Shown: piece by piece, positions 1 through 10,600 of the stretch | Numbering within the stretch: position 1 is the first letter of the stretch | How the letters are laid out: each line of letters starts with the position of its first letter | Source: Enterococcus termitis | GTDB taxonomy: Bacteria; Bacillota; Bacilli; Lactobacillales; Enterococcaceae | Direction: 5' to 3' | Length of the DNA: 64,000 bases | Assembly (NCBI RefSeq): GCF_001730305.1 | Contig: NZ_MIJY01000047.1 | Span: 1 to 64,000 of the forward strand | Notes under the pieces: model-generated | What the model saw: the letters and a program-made list of their open reading frames with translations, nothing else | What the model was told of the DNA's origin: nothing | Databases searched by the model: none | Made by a program: the position numbers and the translations under genes

Positions 1-213
1 TTGTCTTTTCCCTTCAAAAATAACCACTTAAACAATAACAATAGAGAGGTAATGGGAATTCCCCCTTTGTCGCATTTACTTTTGATATATAAGAGTAGAT
101 TCATTTTTGATTAGAGAGACTTTAAATGTTTGTGTGGCTGACACACTTAAGCTTATGTAATTAACTAATGATTTCTATTTGCTTTTAAAGCTCGGAGCAT
201 TGTTCAAGTCAAT
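1..213. other. Left-edge stretch without a recognised gene
   Basis: I see no open frame with a ribosome binding site here and no RNA gene I can name. The sequence is AT-rich and ends at the hairpin that follows the broken acetyltransferase gene. Confidence 0.4.
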
Positions 214-253
214 AATAAATCGAGTATACAGTCCATTATATACTCGATTTATT
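214..253 (-). terminator. Hairpin downstream of the acetyltransferase pseudogene
   Basis: A 15-bp perfect inverted repeat (AATAAATCGAGTATA and its complement) with a 10-nt loop lies four bases past the ancestral stop codon of the acetyltransferase gene. The T-run after it on the minus strand is poor, so efficiency is uncertain. Confidence 0.6.
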
Positions 254-256
254 TAT

Positions 257-718
257 CTATGAGCTTACTTTGTATGTCATTGGCACATATTTGATCCCAT
301 CTTTGTCTATAATCGTCGCACTTTCAGTGAAAAATCCTACTGTGAGTTTAACCAGAACTTTTGTAGGCATTTATAGCAAATGGACTTGAATTGACAGTTA
401 TTACAGTCAATTTTTCACGTGCTCAAACAAGGCTCTGGCGATCCCTTTTTTATGAAATTGTTCATCCACAAATAATAAACTAATATGATTAGGCAGTTTT
501 ATGCCAAGAACACCTACTATCTGATAATTTAAATAATAACCATACAGTTCTAGTTCATTCCTACTGATTAACTTTGAAATAAAATCTTTATCTATGAATC
601 GATAAAAACTCGTGACTCCTTCTGGAGAATACTCAGGTACTTGAAATTTTTCAAAAACATTTGTTATCAAACTCAATCCGTCTTTTAGATCTGCTTCTGT
701 TTGTATAAGTTTTATCAT
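257..718 (-). pseudogene. GNAT-family N-acetyltransferase, broken by two frameshifts
   Basis: The first 103 residues are a GNAT acetyltransferase N-terminus ending in the acetyl-CoA-binding stretch QFHKKGIARALFEHVKN, followed by a stop at 407-409. The rest is still present. A shifted frame right after the stop reads TVITVNSSPFAINAYKSSG, and after a second shift near 340-350 the original frame resumes with KLTVGFFTESATIIDKDG and ends at 257. Together the three pieces make a normal-length (about 150 aa) GNAT protein. The shifts compensate, but the stop between them would truncate the product before the C-terminal half of the fold. The start is supported by GGAGG upstream. Either a recent pseudogene or two sequencing errors. 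Confidence 0.8.
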
Positions 719-833
719 AGGATCCTCTCCTCCTGATTATAATAATACAATTATAACAAGAAGTAGCATGAATAACTTTGTGAGATCGTGAAAGAAGTTT
801 TAATTACCTAACCCGCACGCTACCTCCCCTTCT

Positions 834-1739
834 CTACTTCATTAATTTGCGTAAAATCAACGACAGTCCAAACCATAAAATGACACTAATTACGATTGTG
901 ATCAACCAGCCAAAAACATTGTGTTCTAATGGCAAGGGCATATTCATCCCGAAAAATCCTGATATGATTGTCGGAATAGTCAACAAAATGGATAAGACAG
1001 TCAGTATTTTCATAGTATCGTTCAAATTATTATTTAAAACATTATTATATGTTCCAGATAGTTGTTGCAAAATTTGAGAAGATAATTGCGTCATTTCTAC
1101 AAGTTGTTTCGCTTCAATCAATACATCTTCCAGCTCTTCTCTTTCGTTTTCGTTGAGTAAACGATGAATATAATGTGTTTTAACTTGCTCCAGCAGCATC
1201 ACATTTTGCTTTGATGCAGAAACAAAATACACAATACCTGTTTCCAGATCAGATAATAGCAATAAATTTTGTTTGGTCGTTTTCTCCTTTAATTTATTAT
1301 TGATTCGTTTCCGATCATTGTTCATTTCTTCTACAAATGGGAAAAATAAGTCCACAATCATAAATAAACTTCCGAATAAGAAATCAAAGATAGTCAGCTC
1401 TTGATTTTTCTCTAAAAACTTTTTCATTTCATAAAAAATGTGTTGATTTGTCTCGTTCGTCACAGTGATCAAATGAGTATCTTTCACAATAAAAGTCATT
1501 GGAATGGTTTCGTAATGATCATCAATCTTTTCTAACTTAGGTACATTAAAAATGAGCACGAATGTATTGGTGCTTTTATCATAATCTAAATGAGCTCGTT
1601 CGTTTTTGTCTAATGAATAAGCAACAATTTCCTCATCGATGGCATAGTCTTGATAGAGTTTTGTTAGTGTTTCTTTGTCGCTGGTATTAATATTGATCCA
1701 ATAATCATCCGTATAGCTTAAAGGGGTTTTAGTAATCAT
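834..1739 (-). CDS. CorA-family divalent cation transporter
   Basis: A 301-residue protein with the CorA layout: a soluble, mostly helical N-terminal region of about 235 residues, then two transmembrane segments (about 243-263 and 275-297). The signature GMN tripeptide is at residues 264-266, at the end of the first membrane helix, and the C-terminus is short and basic. CorA proteins form pentameric channels moving Mg2+, and in some subfamilies Co2+, Ni2+ or Zn2+, across the cytoplasmic membrane. The start has a GGAG site. It is monocistronic by context. Substrate cannot be fixed from sequence. Confidence 0.88.
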   Translation of the reverse strand: MITKTPLSYTDDYWININTSDKETLTKLYQDYAIDEEIVAYSLDKNERAHLDYDKSTNTFVLIFNVPKLEKIDDHYETIPMTFIVKDTHLITVTNETNQHIFYEMKKFLEKNQELTIFDFLFGSLFMIVDLFFPFVEEMNNDRKRINNKLKEKTTKQNLLLLSDLETGIVYFVSASKQNVMLLEQVKTHYIHRLLNENEREELEDVLIEAKQLVEMTQLSSQILQQLSGTYNNVLNNNLNDTMKILTVLSILLTIPTIISGFFGMNMPLPLEHNVFGWLITIVISVILWFGLSLILRKLMK

Positions 1740-1914
1740 TAGTTGTACTCCTCATTTCTTCAAAATACACTTTAAAAGTTAAATTGTGCGATTTTTCTGA
1801 AAAAGTCTTTTTGAAAAAAGTTGTTTGTGCAGTTTTGTCGAAAAGTCTTTTTGTTTTTTCAGAATGACTCAATTATACCGACAGCTGACTGTTAAAGCAA
1901 ATGACTTCAGTGTA

Positions 1915-1957
1915 AAAAAATGGAAACATAACTCGTAACGTTATGTTTCCATTTTTT
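1915..1957 (-). terminator. Intrinsic terminator of npr
   Basis: Perfect stem ATGGAAACATAAC / GTTATGTTTCCAT with a short loop and A/T runs on both sides, six bases past the npr stop; probably bidirectional. Confidence 0.9.
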
Positions 1958-1963
1958 ATTTAT

Positions 1964-3307
1964 TTATCGTTCTGCTTTTAATGCGTTTAAAGCGGCTGTA
2001 TTAATAATGTTCCAAGGTTTATCAAATGATGGTTGGAAGAAGAAGTCTGCGTAAGCCAAATCTTCAATCGTCATTTTCGCTTTAATTGCCAATGAAATGG
2101 CATTAATGTTTGCTGTCAAATCTGCTTTGGACATCAATTGTGCCCCTAGAATTTGAGTTGTTTCTGGATCATACACTAGTTTGAACCACGCTTTTTGTTT
2201 ATCTGGGTTAAAGTCCATTAAATAATCCTCGACAACTAACACAGATTTTGTTTGCTTGTCTAATTTTTTAGCCATCTCTTCGTTGATACCTGTAGAAGCG
2301 AATTTATAATCAAATACGGCCAATCCTGAAGAGCCTTGAATACCAGGGAATGGTTTGACAGGTGCTTCTAAGTTCTTCACTGCAAAACGACCTTGCTTCC
2401 GGGCGTTGGTAGCTAAAGCAATATTGACTTCTGTATTACCAGGGTTGTATTTAATCAGTGTAGCATCTCCTACTGCAAATACATCTGGTGCACTTGTTTG
2501 CATGAATTCGTCTGTTTTGATCAATCCATTTGGATGAAGATCAAGTGTATCTTTCAACCAACCTGTATTTGGACGGACACCAACTGCTACAACAACTAGA
2601 TCTGCATTGTACTCTGACTTATCTGTCACAACGCTTTGCACATGCCCTTCACCTTTGTAACTTTGAACAGTTTCATTTGTGACAACTTTGATGTTGTTTG
2701 CTTCCATTTCTTCAGTTAACACGTCGGTGAACTCTTTATCAAGATAAACTCCTAGTGGGCGATCCAAAATGTCGATAACCGTTACATTTTTTCCAGCTTT
2801 AGCGAATGATTCAGCTGCTTCGATCCCGATATAGCCGCTACCGATCACAACTACATTGTTTACTTCTGGATCGACAGTTTTTTGTTTCAATTTAATTGCC
2901 CATTTTCTGCCACGCATTAAATAGATATTTTCCAAATCTTTTCCCGGAAGATTTAGTTCAAATGGTACAGCTCCGGGACTAATAATAAGTTTGTCATAGT
3001 CTTCAGTACGTTCAGTACCAGTTAGTAAATCTTTGACTGTCACTTGATGAGCCTCAGGTTTGATTGCAGTAATTTCTGTGTTTGAAAAGACGTTGACACC
3101 TCTTTTTTCCATACCTTCAGCTGTCATATAACGAACTGAATTGACATCTTTTACTTTCCCTTCCAAGTAGAGCTGCATTCCGCAAGATAGAAAAGAAATA
3201 AAGTCTCCTTTTTCGTACCATTGAATTTCTGACTCTGGGTAAAGATTTAACAGCTCTTCAACTGCTTCGTAGCCTCCATGAGATGAACCTAAAACAATAA
3301 CTTTCAT
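1964..3307 (-). CDS. npr: NADH peroxidase
   Basis: A 447-residue flavoprotein that reduces H2O2 to water with NADH. It follows the E. faecalis enzyme as I recall it almost residue for residue, including His10 and the redox-active Cys42 ([10 protein letters not shown]) that cycles as a sulfenic acid. It has the FAD-binding GSSHGG start, the NADH-binding [11 protein letters not shown] motif, the second FAD motif ([10 protein letters not shown]) and the dimerisation domain ending [12 protein letters not shown] chose ATG at 3307, since GGAGG lies 8 nt upstream and the length equals that of the E. faecalis protein; an in-frame TTG five codons earlier overlaps that ribosome site. The promoter carries a large palindrome (separate entry). 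Confidence 0.97.
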   Translation of the reverse strand: MKVIVLGSSHGGYEAVEELLNLYPESEIQWYEKGDFISFLSCGMQLYLEGKVKDVNSVRYMTAEGMEKRGVNVFSNTEITAIKPEAHQVTVKDLLTGTERTEDYDKLIISPGAVPFELNLPGKDLENIYLMRGRKWAIKLKQKTVDPEVNNVVVIGSGYIGIEAAESFAKAGKNVTVIDILDRPLGVYLDKEFTDVLTEEMEANNIKVVTNETVQSYKGEGHVQSVVTDKSEYNADLVVVAVGVRPNTGWLKDTLDLHPNGLIKTDEFMQTSAPDVFAVGDATLIKYNPGNTEVNIALATNARKQGRFAVKNLEAPVKPFPGIQGSSGLAVFDYKFASTGINEEMAKKLDKQTKSVLVVEDYLMDFNPDKQKAWFKLVYDPETTQILGAQLMSKADLTANINAISLAIKAKMTIEDLAYADFFFQPSFDKPWNIINTAALNALKAER

Positions 3308-3321
3308 ATATTGATCCTCCA

Positions 3322-3349
3322 ATACTATTTATTATATAATAAATAGTAT
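3322..3349. promoter_or_regulatory. 28-bp perfect palindrome over the npr -10, candidate operator
   Basis: Bases 3322-3349 read identically on both strands, with half-site ATACTATTTATTAT. The npr promoter runs TTGTAT (3372-3367), 16 nt, then GATACT (3350-3345) with a TG extension, so the palindrome begins inside the -10 and covers the transcription start. The core resembles the AT-rich PerR box, and the half ATACTATTTAT recurs in the perR promoter. Binding by PerR or another peroxide sensor is inferred. Confidence 0.65.
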
Positions 3350-3372
3350 CACATAATTGCATTAAAATACAA
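3345..3372 (-). promoter_or_regulatory. npr promoter
   Basis: -35 TTGTAT (3372-3367), 16-nt spacer, extended -10 TGTGATACT (hexamer 3350-3345). The start would fall about 30 nt before the npr ATG. Confidence 0.6.
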
Positions 3373-3378
3373 GCGTTT

Positions 3379-3426
3379 CTATAATTTATTCTCAATTAAA
3401 CAATCTTAATTGAGAATAAATTATAG
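3379..3426. repeat. 21-bp perfect inverted repeat upstream of the npr promoter
   Basis: Arms 3379-3399 and 3406-3426 are fully complementary around a 6-nt loop. It lies just upstream of the npr -35 and about 100 bp past the end of metA. There is no T-run on the minus side, so it is not a typical terminator. Activator site, cruciform or remnant of a small mobile repeat are all possible. Confidence 0.75.
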
Positions 3427-3470
3427 AGCTTACATAATATAATTATGGTTAACTAAATAATTAAAAAAAG

Positions 3471-3513
3471 AAAAAACATAAACCAGCTCTTATTGGGTTC
3501 CATGTTCTTCTTT
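3471..3513 (-). terminator. Terminator of metA
   Basis: Imperfect stem (AACATGGAACC / GGTTTATGTT, extended by A/T pairs) followed on the minus strand by a T-rich run, directly after the metA stop. Confidence 0.6.
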
Positions 3514-3526
3514 TAAATTCATCTAC

Positions 3527-4456
3527 TTATATTTCCTCTTTAGACAAAGAAGATAAATCGTAGGGTGTATTTTGATAGACAGCATAGTTTAACCAATTTG
3601 AAAAAAGTAATGAAGCAGCCATATGCCAACGTAATTGCGGGTATTTTTGGCTATCATCATTTGGAAAATAATGTTCAGGGAGCTTTGGTCGTATCCCCTT
3701 TGCTTGATCACGGTAAAATTCTTGCTGCAAGGTTTCTCTATCATATTCTAAATGCCCCATCGCGTAAAACGCACGATTATTCTTATTTCCAACGAGAAAA
3801 ATTCCCGCTTCTGCTGATTCGGCTAAAATAGCTAGCTCTTCGACTCCTTCAATAGCTGCTCTATTAACTGTTGTATAGCGCGAATGCGGTGCCAAAAAAA
3901 CATCATCAAATCCTTTTAATATGCTCCAAGTTGGTGTTAATACGTCATGTAAATATATTCCTGATAATTTTTTATCCAATGGATGCTTTTGGATATGATG
4001 ATGGTAGTAAAGTCCAGCCTGCGCGCCCCAACAAATATGAAATGTCGAAAACACATGAGTTTTACTCCACTGAAATATATCAGTTAACTCATTCCAATAA
4101 TCTACCTCTTCAAAAGGAAGTTGCTCAACTGGAGCTCCCGTGACAATTAAACCGTCATAGTACTTTTCTTTTACATCACTGAACTGATGGTAAAAACGTT
4201 TTAAATGATCCTTTGAGGTGTTTTTCGCTTCATGACTGCTCATATGTAAAAAATCAACATTAATTTGAAGTGGTGTATTACTTAATAAACGTAATAATTG
4301 TACCTCAGTCTCATCTTTTTTTGGCATCAAATTTAGAATTAAAATTTGTAAAGGTCGAATATCCTGATGCATGGCGCGATCTTCGTCCATCACAAATATT
4401 TTCTCTTTTTCTAAGACTTTAATTGCTGGTAATTCTTTTGGTACACGAATCGGCAT
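3527..4456 (-). CDS. metA: Homoserine O-acetyltransferase (MetA family)
   Basis: A 309-residue MetA-family enzyme that acylates the hydroxyl of homoserine in the first committed step of methionine synthesis. Visible residues: catalytic Cys142 in HICWGAQAGLYY, His235 and Glu237 in GHLEYD. Residue 111 is Glu (VTGAPVE). In this family Glu111 goes with acetyl-CoA use and Gly111 with succinyl-CoA use, so I call it an acetyltransferase although homologues are often labelled succinyltransferase. The start has GGGAGG 9 nt upstream. It stands alone; no other methionine gene is adjacent, though cysK lies 10 kb away. Confidence 0.93.
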   Translation of the reverse strand: MPIRVPKELPAIKVLEKEKIFVMDEDRAMHQDIRPLQILILNLMPKKDETEVQLLRLLSNTPLQINVDFLHMSSHEAKNTSKDHLKRFYHQFSDVKEKYYDGLIVTGAPVEQLPFEEVDYWNELTDIFQWSKTHVFSTFHICWGAQAGLYYHHHIQKHPLDKKLSGIYLHDVLTPTWSILKGFDDVFLAPHSRYTTVNRAAIEGVEELAILAESAEAGIFLVGNKNNRAFYAMGHLEYDRETLQQEFYRDQAKGIRPKLPEHYFPNDDSQKYPQLRWHMAASLLFSNWLNYAVYQNTPYDLSSLSKEEI

Positions 4457-4476
4457 ACATATATTCCTCCCTTTCT

Positions 4477-4563
4477 TGTCATGTAAGTTTATTCTACGCT
4501 ATAACATGACATAAAGAAAGTTTATTTAGTCCTGTTTATTCAGAAATTGTCGTACATTTCTGA
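4477..4563 (-). promoter_or_regulatory. metA upstream region with two dyads
   Basis: TGTCATGT (4477-4484) pairs with ACATGACA (4504-4511) around a possible -10 (TAGAAT). Upstream, TCAGAAAT (4540-4547) pairs with ATTTCTGA (4556-4563). I see no SAM riboswitch or T-box. The dyads could bind a methionine or cysteine regulator; neither matches a box I can name. Confidence 0.4.
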
Positions 4564-4591
4564 ATAGGAGTATTTTATTTCGCAACAAAAA

Positions 4592-4624
4592 ACACGAGAT
4601 AAAGACAACGTCCTTATCTCGTGT
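4592..4624 (-). terminator. Terminator of the giant surface protein gene
   Basis: Stem ACACGAGATAA / TTATCTCGTGT with an 11-nt loop, then a T6 run on the minus strand, 30 bp past the stop. Confidence 0.9.
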
Positions 4625-4654
4625 AACTTATGGAAGAAAAATCGTTTATTGAGC

Positions 4655-7600
4655 TTACTCTTCTTCTTTCCTATTCTTACGGTTAATACCGAATAAACCT
4701 AATGCACCAAGTAACAATGCACCAACTAAGCTCCAATTGCTAATGATTTCACCATTATTAGGGAGATCTTTTCTAGAACCTGAGCTTAAATTTTTCAATC
4801 CGGATTGTCCATTAGAACCATTACTATTACTATTTCCATTATTACCATTATTGTTACCATTGCCTGATCCTGGATCGACTGGAATTAGGAATTCCGTAGG
4901 CAGACTTTGGATGCCATTTTCATCAATAGCGATTGCTGTATCTTTTTCTCTTGGCATTACCATTCCGACTGGGATAGCGATGCTATAGTTTCCATTGGTA
5001 TCTGTTTGGCCTGTTCCGACTAAAACGCCTTTATCATTCAGTAGATTTACTGTATTTTCAGGATCAGCCGTACCGGTCACTGTATAGCCAGTTGTCGAAG
5101 TACCTGTAACACTCTCCACAATTGGTGCTGAAACAGTTGCTACACCAGGATCTGAAGGTAATTCAAACAATGTAGGTGTACTTTGATTGTCGTCACTATC
5201 TTTTGCAATAGCGGTTAATTGTTCATTAGGTGTTGCTAATCCAATTGGTAATGTAATTGTAAAGCTACCCTCTTGATCAACCGCGAATGTTTGGGCACCA
5301 GAGATTTCTCCATCTGCAACTGCTTGACCTAAAAGTTCTCCGTCAGCATTGTAGATTTCAACTGTATTCCCATAAGTTGTAGTACCTACAATTGTATACC
5401 CAGTTAAAGAAGTACCTGTTGCTTTTTTGATAACTGGTGGTGCTACTGTAATTGTAGTAGGATCTGCTGGTGTCATGAATGATGTAGCTGAACTAGTATT
5501 GTTAGCCCCGTCTTTAGCTACTGCATTCAATTGTTCTCTTGCAGATGCAGCTCCTGTTGGAAGGATAATTGTATAGTCACCATTTTCATCTGCCACATCT
5601 GATCCAAGTACAGTTCCTTCAGTATTACGAATTTCTACTGTATTTTCAGCCGTCGCTTTACCTGTCACTGTATAGCCAGTAGTTGAGGTTCCTGTTACAT
5701 TCTCAACGGTTGGTGCTAGAACATTTACTGGATCAGCTGGTGTTGTAAATGGTGTAGCAGAACTAGTATTACCTTCATCGTCTTTAGCGGTTGCCGTTAA
5801 TTGTTCATTTGGTGTTGCAGAACCGGCTGGAATTGTTACAGTGTAATCGCCATTTTCGTCAGCTGTAGCCGAACCAATGACCGTACCACCTGTATTTTTA
5901 ATTTCAACAGTACTTCCTTCCGGAGCAGTTCCTGTGACTGTATAACCAGTTGAAGAAGTACCTGTAACGCTGTCAATCGTTGGTGCGGTTACTACTACTG
6001 GATCTGCTGGTGTTACAAAAGTTGTGCCAGGACTAGTATTACCTTCTTCATCTTTAGCAGTTGCGGTTAATTGTTCATTTGGCGTTGCAGAGCCAGCTGG
6101 GATCGTGATTGTGTAATCGCCAATTTCATCTGCTGTAGCTGAACCGATTACTGTACCACCTGTATTTTTAATTTCAACAGTGCTGCCTTCTGGAGCAGTC
6201 CCTGTTACTGTGTAACCAGTTGAAGAAGTACCTGTAACAGAATCTACTGTTGGTGCAGTTACTGATACTGGATCTGCTGGTGTGGTAAAGGTTGTTCCAG
6301 GGCTAGTATTACCTTCATCATCTTTAGCAGTTGCGGTTAATTGTTCATTTGGCGTTGCAGAGCCAGCAGGTATTGTTATTGTGTAATCGCCATTTTCATC
6401 TGCTGTAGCTGAACCGATTACTGTACCACCGGTATTTTTAATTTCAACAGTGCTTCCTTCTGGAGCAGTCCCTGTTACTGTGTAACCAGTTGAAGAAGTA
6501 CCTGTAACGCTGTCAACCGTTGGAGCAGTTACTGATACTGGATCTGCTGGTGTGGTAAATGTTGTTCCTGGACTAGTATTTCCTTCATCGTCTTTAGCAG
6601 TTGCTGTTAATTGTTCATTTGGTGTTGCAGAACCGGCTGGAATTGTTACAGTGTAATCGCCATTTTCGTCAGCTGTAGCCGAACCAATGACCGTACCACC
6701 TGTATTTTTAATTTCAACAGTACTTCCTTCTGGGGCAGTCCCTGTCACTGTGTAACCAGTCGAAGAATTCCCTGTAACAGAATCTACTGTTGGTGCAGTT
6801 ACTGATACTGGATCTGCTGGTGTTACAAAGGTTGTTCCAGGGCTAGTATTACCTTCATCATCTTTAGCGGTTGCCGTTAATTGTTCATTCGGTGTAGCAG
6901 AGCCAGCAGGAATTGTTACAGTGTAATCGCCATTTTCGTCTGCTGTAGCTGAACCAATCACTGTACCGCCGGTATTTTTAATTTCAACAGTGCTTCCTTC
7001 CGGAGCAGTACCTGTTACTGTATAGCCATCTGATGAATTCCCTGTAACAGAATCTACTGTTGGAGCAGTTACCGTTACTGGATCTGCTGGTGTGGTAAAT
7101 GTTGTTCCAGGACTAGTATTTCCTTCATCGTCTTTAGCGGTTGCCGTTAATTGTTCATTTGGTGTTGCAGAACCGGCTGGAATTGTTACAGTGTAATCGC
7201 CATTTTCGTCAGCTGTAGCTGAGCCAATCACTGTACCACCTGTATTTTTAATTTCAACAGTGCTTCCTTCCGGAGCAGTCCCTGTCACTGTATAGCCATC
7301 TGATGAATTCCCTGTAACAGAATCTACTGTTGGAGCAGTTACCGTTACTGGATCAGCTGGTGTTACAAAGGTTGTTCCAGGGCTAGTATTTCCTTCATCG
7401 TCTTTAGCGGTTGCCGTTAATTGTTCATTTGGTGTTGCAGAACCGGCTGGAATTGTTACAGTATAGTCACCATTTTCGTCAGCTGTAGCTGAACCAATCA
7501 CTGTTCCACCAGTGTTTTTAATTTCAACAGTACTTCCTTCTGGAGCAGTCCCTGTGACTGTGTAACCATCTGATGAATTCCCTGTAACAGAATCTACTGT

Positions 7601-10600
7601 TGGAGCAGTTACCGTTACTGGATCTGCTGGTGTTACAAAGGTTGTTCCAGGGCTAGTATTTCCTTCGTCATCTTTAGCTGTTGCCGTTAATTGTTCATTC
7701 GGTGTAGCAGAGCCAGCAGGAATTGTTACAGTGTAATCGCCATTTTCATCTGCTGTAGCTGAACCGATCACTGTACCACCAGTATTTTTAATTTCAACAG
7801 TGCTTCCTTCCGGAGCAGTCCCTGTCACTGTATAACCAGTTGAGGAAGTCCCTGTGACATTATCAACTGTAGGTGCGGTTATTTCAACTGGATCGGTTGG
7901 AGTGGTGAATGGTGTAGGTGAACTTTGATGATCTAAGAGATCTCTTGCGATTGCAGACAACTGTTCACTTGGTGTTGCTGCTCCAATAGGAATCACAACT
8001 GTATAATCTCCATTCAGATCGACAGTAGTCGTACCAATCACTGTACCTCCAGTATTTTTAATGTCAACAAAATCACCAGGAGTTGCTTTACCTTTAACCG
8101 TGTAACCAGTAGCTGCTGTACCAGTTACTGTATCAACTGTAGGTGCTGTTACTTCAACTGGATCGGCTGGAGTAGTGAAAGTTGTTGGTAAACTTTCATT
8201 TTCTCCATCTTTGGCAACAGCTGTTAAAACTTCATTTGCGGTTGCTTGTCCTTGTGGGATTGTGATGGTGAAGTCACCATTTTCATTTACAATTCCTGAT
8301 CCGATCGTTGTGCCTCCTATATTGCGAATATCAACTGTATCTCCTGCACTCGCAGTACCTTTCACGGTATAACCAGTTGCAGCAGTCCCTGTCGTTTCTG
8401 TTACTGTAGGAGAAGCTACATCAACGATTGGATCCGCTGGCGTAATAAATGCTGTTGGCAAGCTTTCATTTGCTCCGTCTTTTGCAATAGCAGTTAACGC
8501 TTCATTTGCTGTAGCAGCACCTCCTGGTAGAGTGATGGTAAAGTCACCATTCTCATCAGCGATTCCAGTTCCAATGGTTTCTCCGCTGAGATTCCGAATA
8601 TTGATTGTATTACCTGCCACTGCTGTACCTTTAATCGTATAACCAACGGTCGAGTTTCCAGTAGTGCTTGTGACAACTGGTGGCAATAAAGCTTCTACGT
8701 CAGCTGGTGTCACGAACGGCGTTGGAGTACTTTCATTTTCTCCATTTTTTGCAATAGCAGTCAACGCTTCGTTTGCAGAGGCATTTCCTGGTGCAAGAGT
8801 GATAGTGAAGTCACCGTTCTCGTCAACAGTTCCAGTCCCGATTGTTTCGTCGCTAAGATTACGGATATCAACTGTGTCTCCGGCTGTTGCAGTACCTTTT
8901 ATAGTATAGCCTGTTGCAGAGTTTCCGCTAGCACTTGTAACCACTGGTGGGAGTACCACTGCTACATCAGCCGGTGTAGTAAACGGGGTAGGAATACTTT
9001 CGTTCGCTCCGTTTTTCGCAACTGCAGTTAAAGCCTCATTTGCAGAAGCCTCTCCCTGTGCAAGAGTGATAGTGAAGTCACCATTTTCGTCAGCAATCCC
9101 AGTTCCAATCGTTTCTCCACTAAGATTACGAATGTCAACTGTATCTCCAGCTGTTGCAGTACCTTTTACGGTATATCCAGTTGTAGAAGTTCCGGTAGTG
9201 CTTGTGACAACTGGTGGTGACACAAGTGCAACATCAAGTGGTGTTTTGAATGGTGTTGGTGTACTTTCATTTTCCCCATCTTTGGCAACAGCTGTTAAAG
9301 ATTCATTTGCTTCTGCTTGGCCTAAAGAAAGTGTAATAGTAAAATTCCCGCCTTCATCGGCTATTGCTGAACCAATTGTTGTACCATTGCTGTTACGAAC
9401 GTCAACTGTATTTCCAGCAGTTGCTGTACCCTTAACTGTATTACCAGTTAGAGAGGTTCCTGTTGTACTCGTGACTACTGGAGGAGCGACAACGATTGCA
9501 TCCGCTGGCGTAGTGAATGGTGTTGGTGTACTTTCTTCATCGCCATCCTTCGCGATGGCATTCAATGCTTCGTTTGCAGTTGCTTGACCTTGTGCAAGAG
9601 TGATTGTGAAGTTTCCGCTCTCATCTACAAGACCAGTTCCAATTGTCGAACCGCTGCCGTTACGAATATCAACAGTATTACCAGCAGTTGCTGTACCAGT
9701 TACTGTGTAGCCTGTTGCTGAAGTTCCTGTGGTATTTGTTACAACAGGTGGTGCAACTGCTGCCGCAGTTCCTGCATAATAAAGGTCGGAAACTCCATTT
9801 GCAGTTTTAATTAAAGAAACGTCAATAAAATCTGCTTTTACAACTGTTCCAACAAACCGAGCATCTAGATTTTGAGTTAAACCTGTTGGGCTAAGAACTG
9901 TTGTAGGAATGTTGATTGTGGTTCCTCCTAAAACAGAGGCATCTGCTAATTGATTAACTGCATCGCCGCCGATTCCAACTAAGGGTAAAGCCAAATTGAT
10001 TGCAGCATCAACTGTTCCTTTAACTGGAAGTAACGTAGTATTAATAAGTCCTGCTACAACATTACTTGCGATACCACTACCCGTAGCATTTAGTGCGTCA
10101 ACCGCTGCTTTTAAATCTTGTAGCAAGGTTGAAACGTTTTGTGCTAGAACTAATCCTAAGCCATCGTCGATATCAGCATGAATGTACGATCCATCTGGTG
10201 AAAGAACTGCATTACTAGTAAAAGATGCACTACCGAAATTTTCAAGATTATTCAAAGCGTCAATTTTTTGATTAACAGTGGTTAAATTTAGGGTAACACC
10301 TGTCAAACTACCTAATGTTCCATCCAGGATATTAGTTAATACGTTTGTCAAATCATTAACTGCATTCAATGTTCCTGTTAAAAAGGTTAAATCTCCGACT
10401 GTCAATGTAACGTTTGTATCGATTTGTGCTACTCCGTTTGGAGAAACACGATTTTGTAGCTCATTTGGGATAGCTAAAACTGCTTGTTTTGTTCCGTCAG
10501 CAACCGCTGATGCACCAACAAGTTCTCCACCAGAAATTGAAAAATTTACATTTTTAGAAGAACCATCAGCAGCCCACCGATTTGCTGTATTTGTTCCACT

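Noticed and set aside
3565-4143. Plus-strand open frames within metA
   Set aside because: Shadow frames opposite a clear enzyme gene with no ribosome sites.
5731-7890. Regular repeats that might suggest a CRISPR array
   Set aside because: The 270-bp units are contiguous, encode in-frame Ig-like modules of a surface protein and have no spacers.
9066-9587. 173-residue open frame on the plus strand inside the surface protein gene
   Set aside because: Antisense shadow of the repeat-coding strand: same periodic pattern, no ribosome site.
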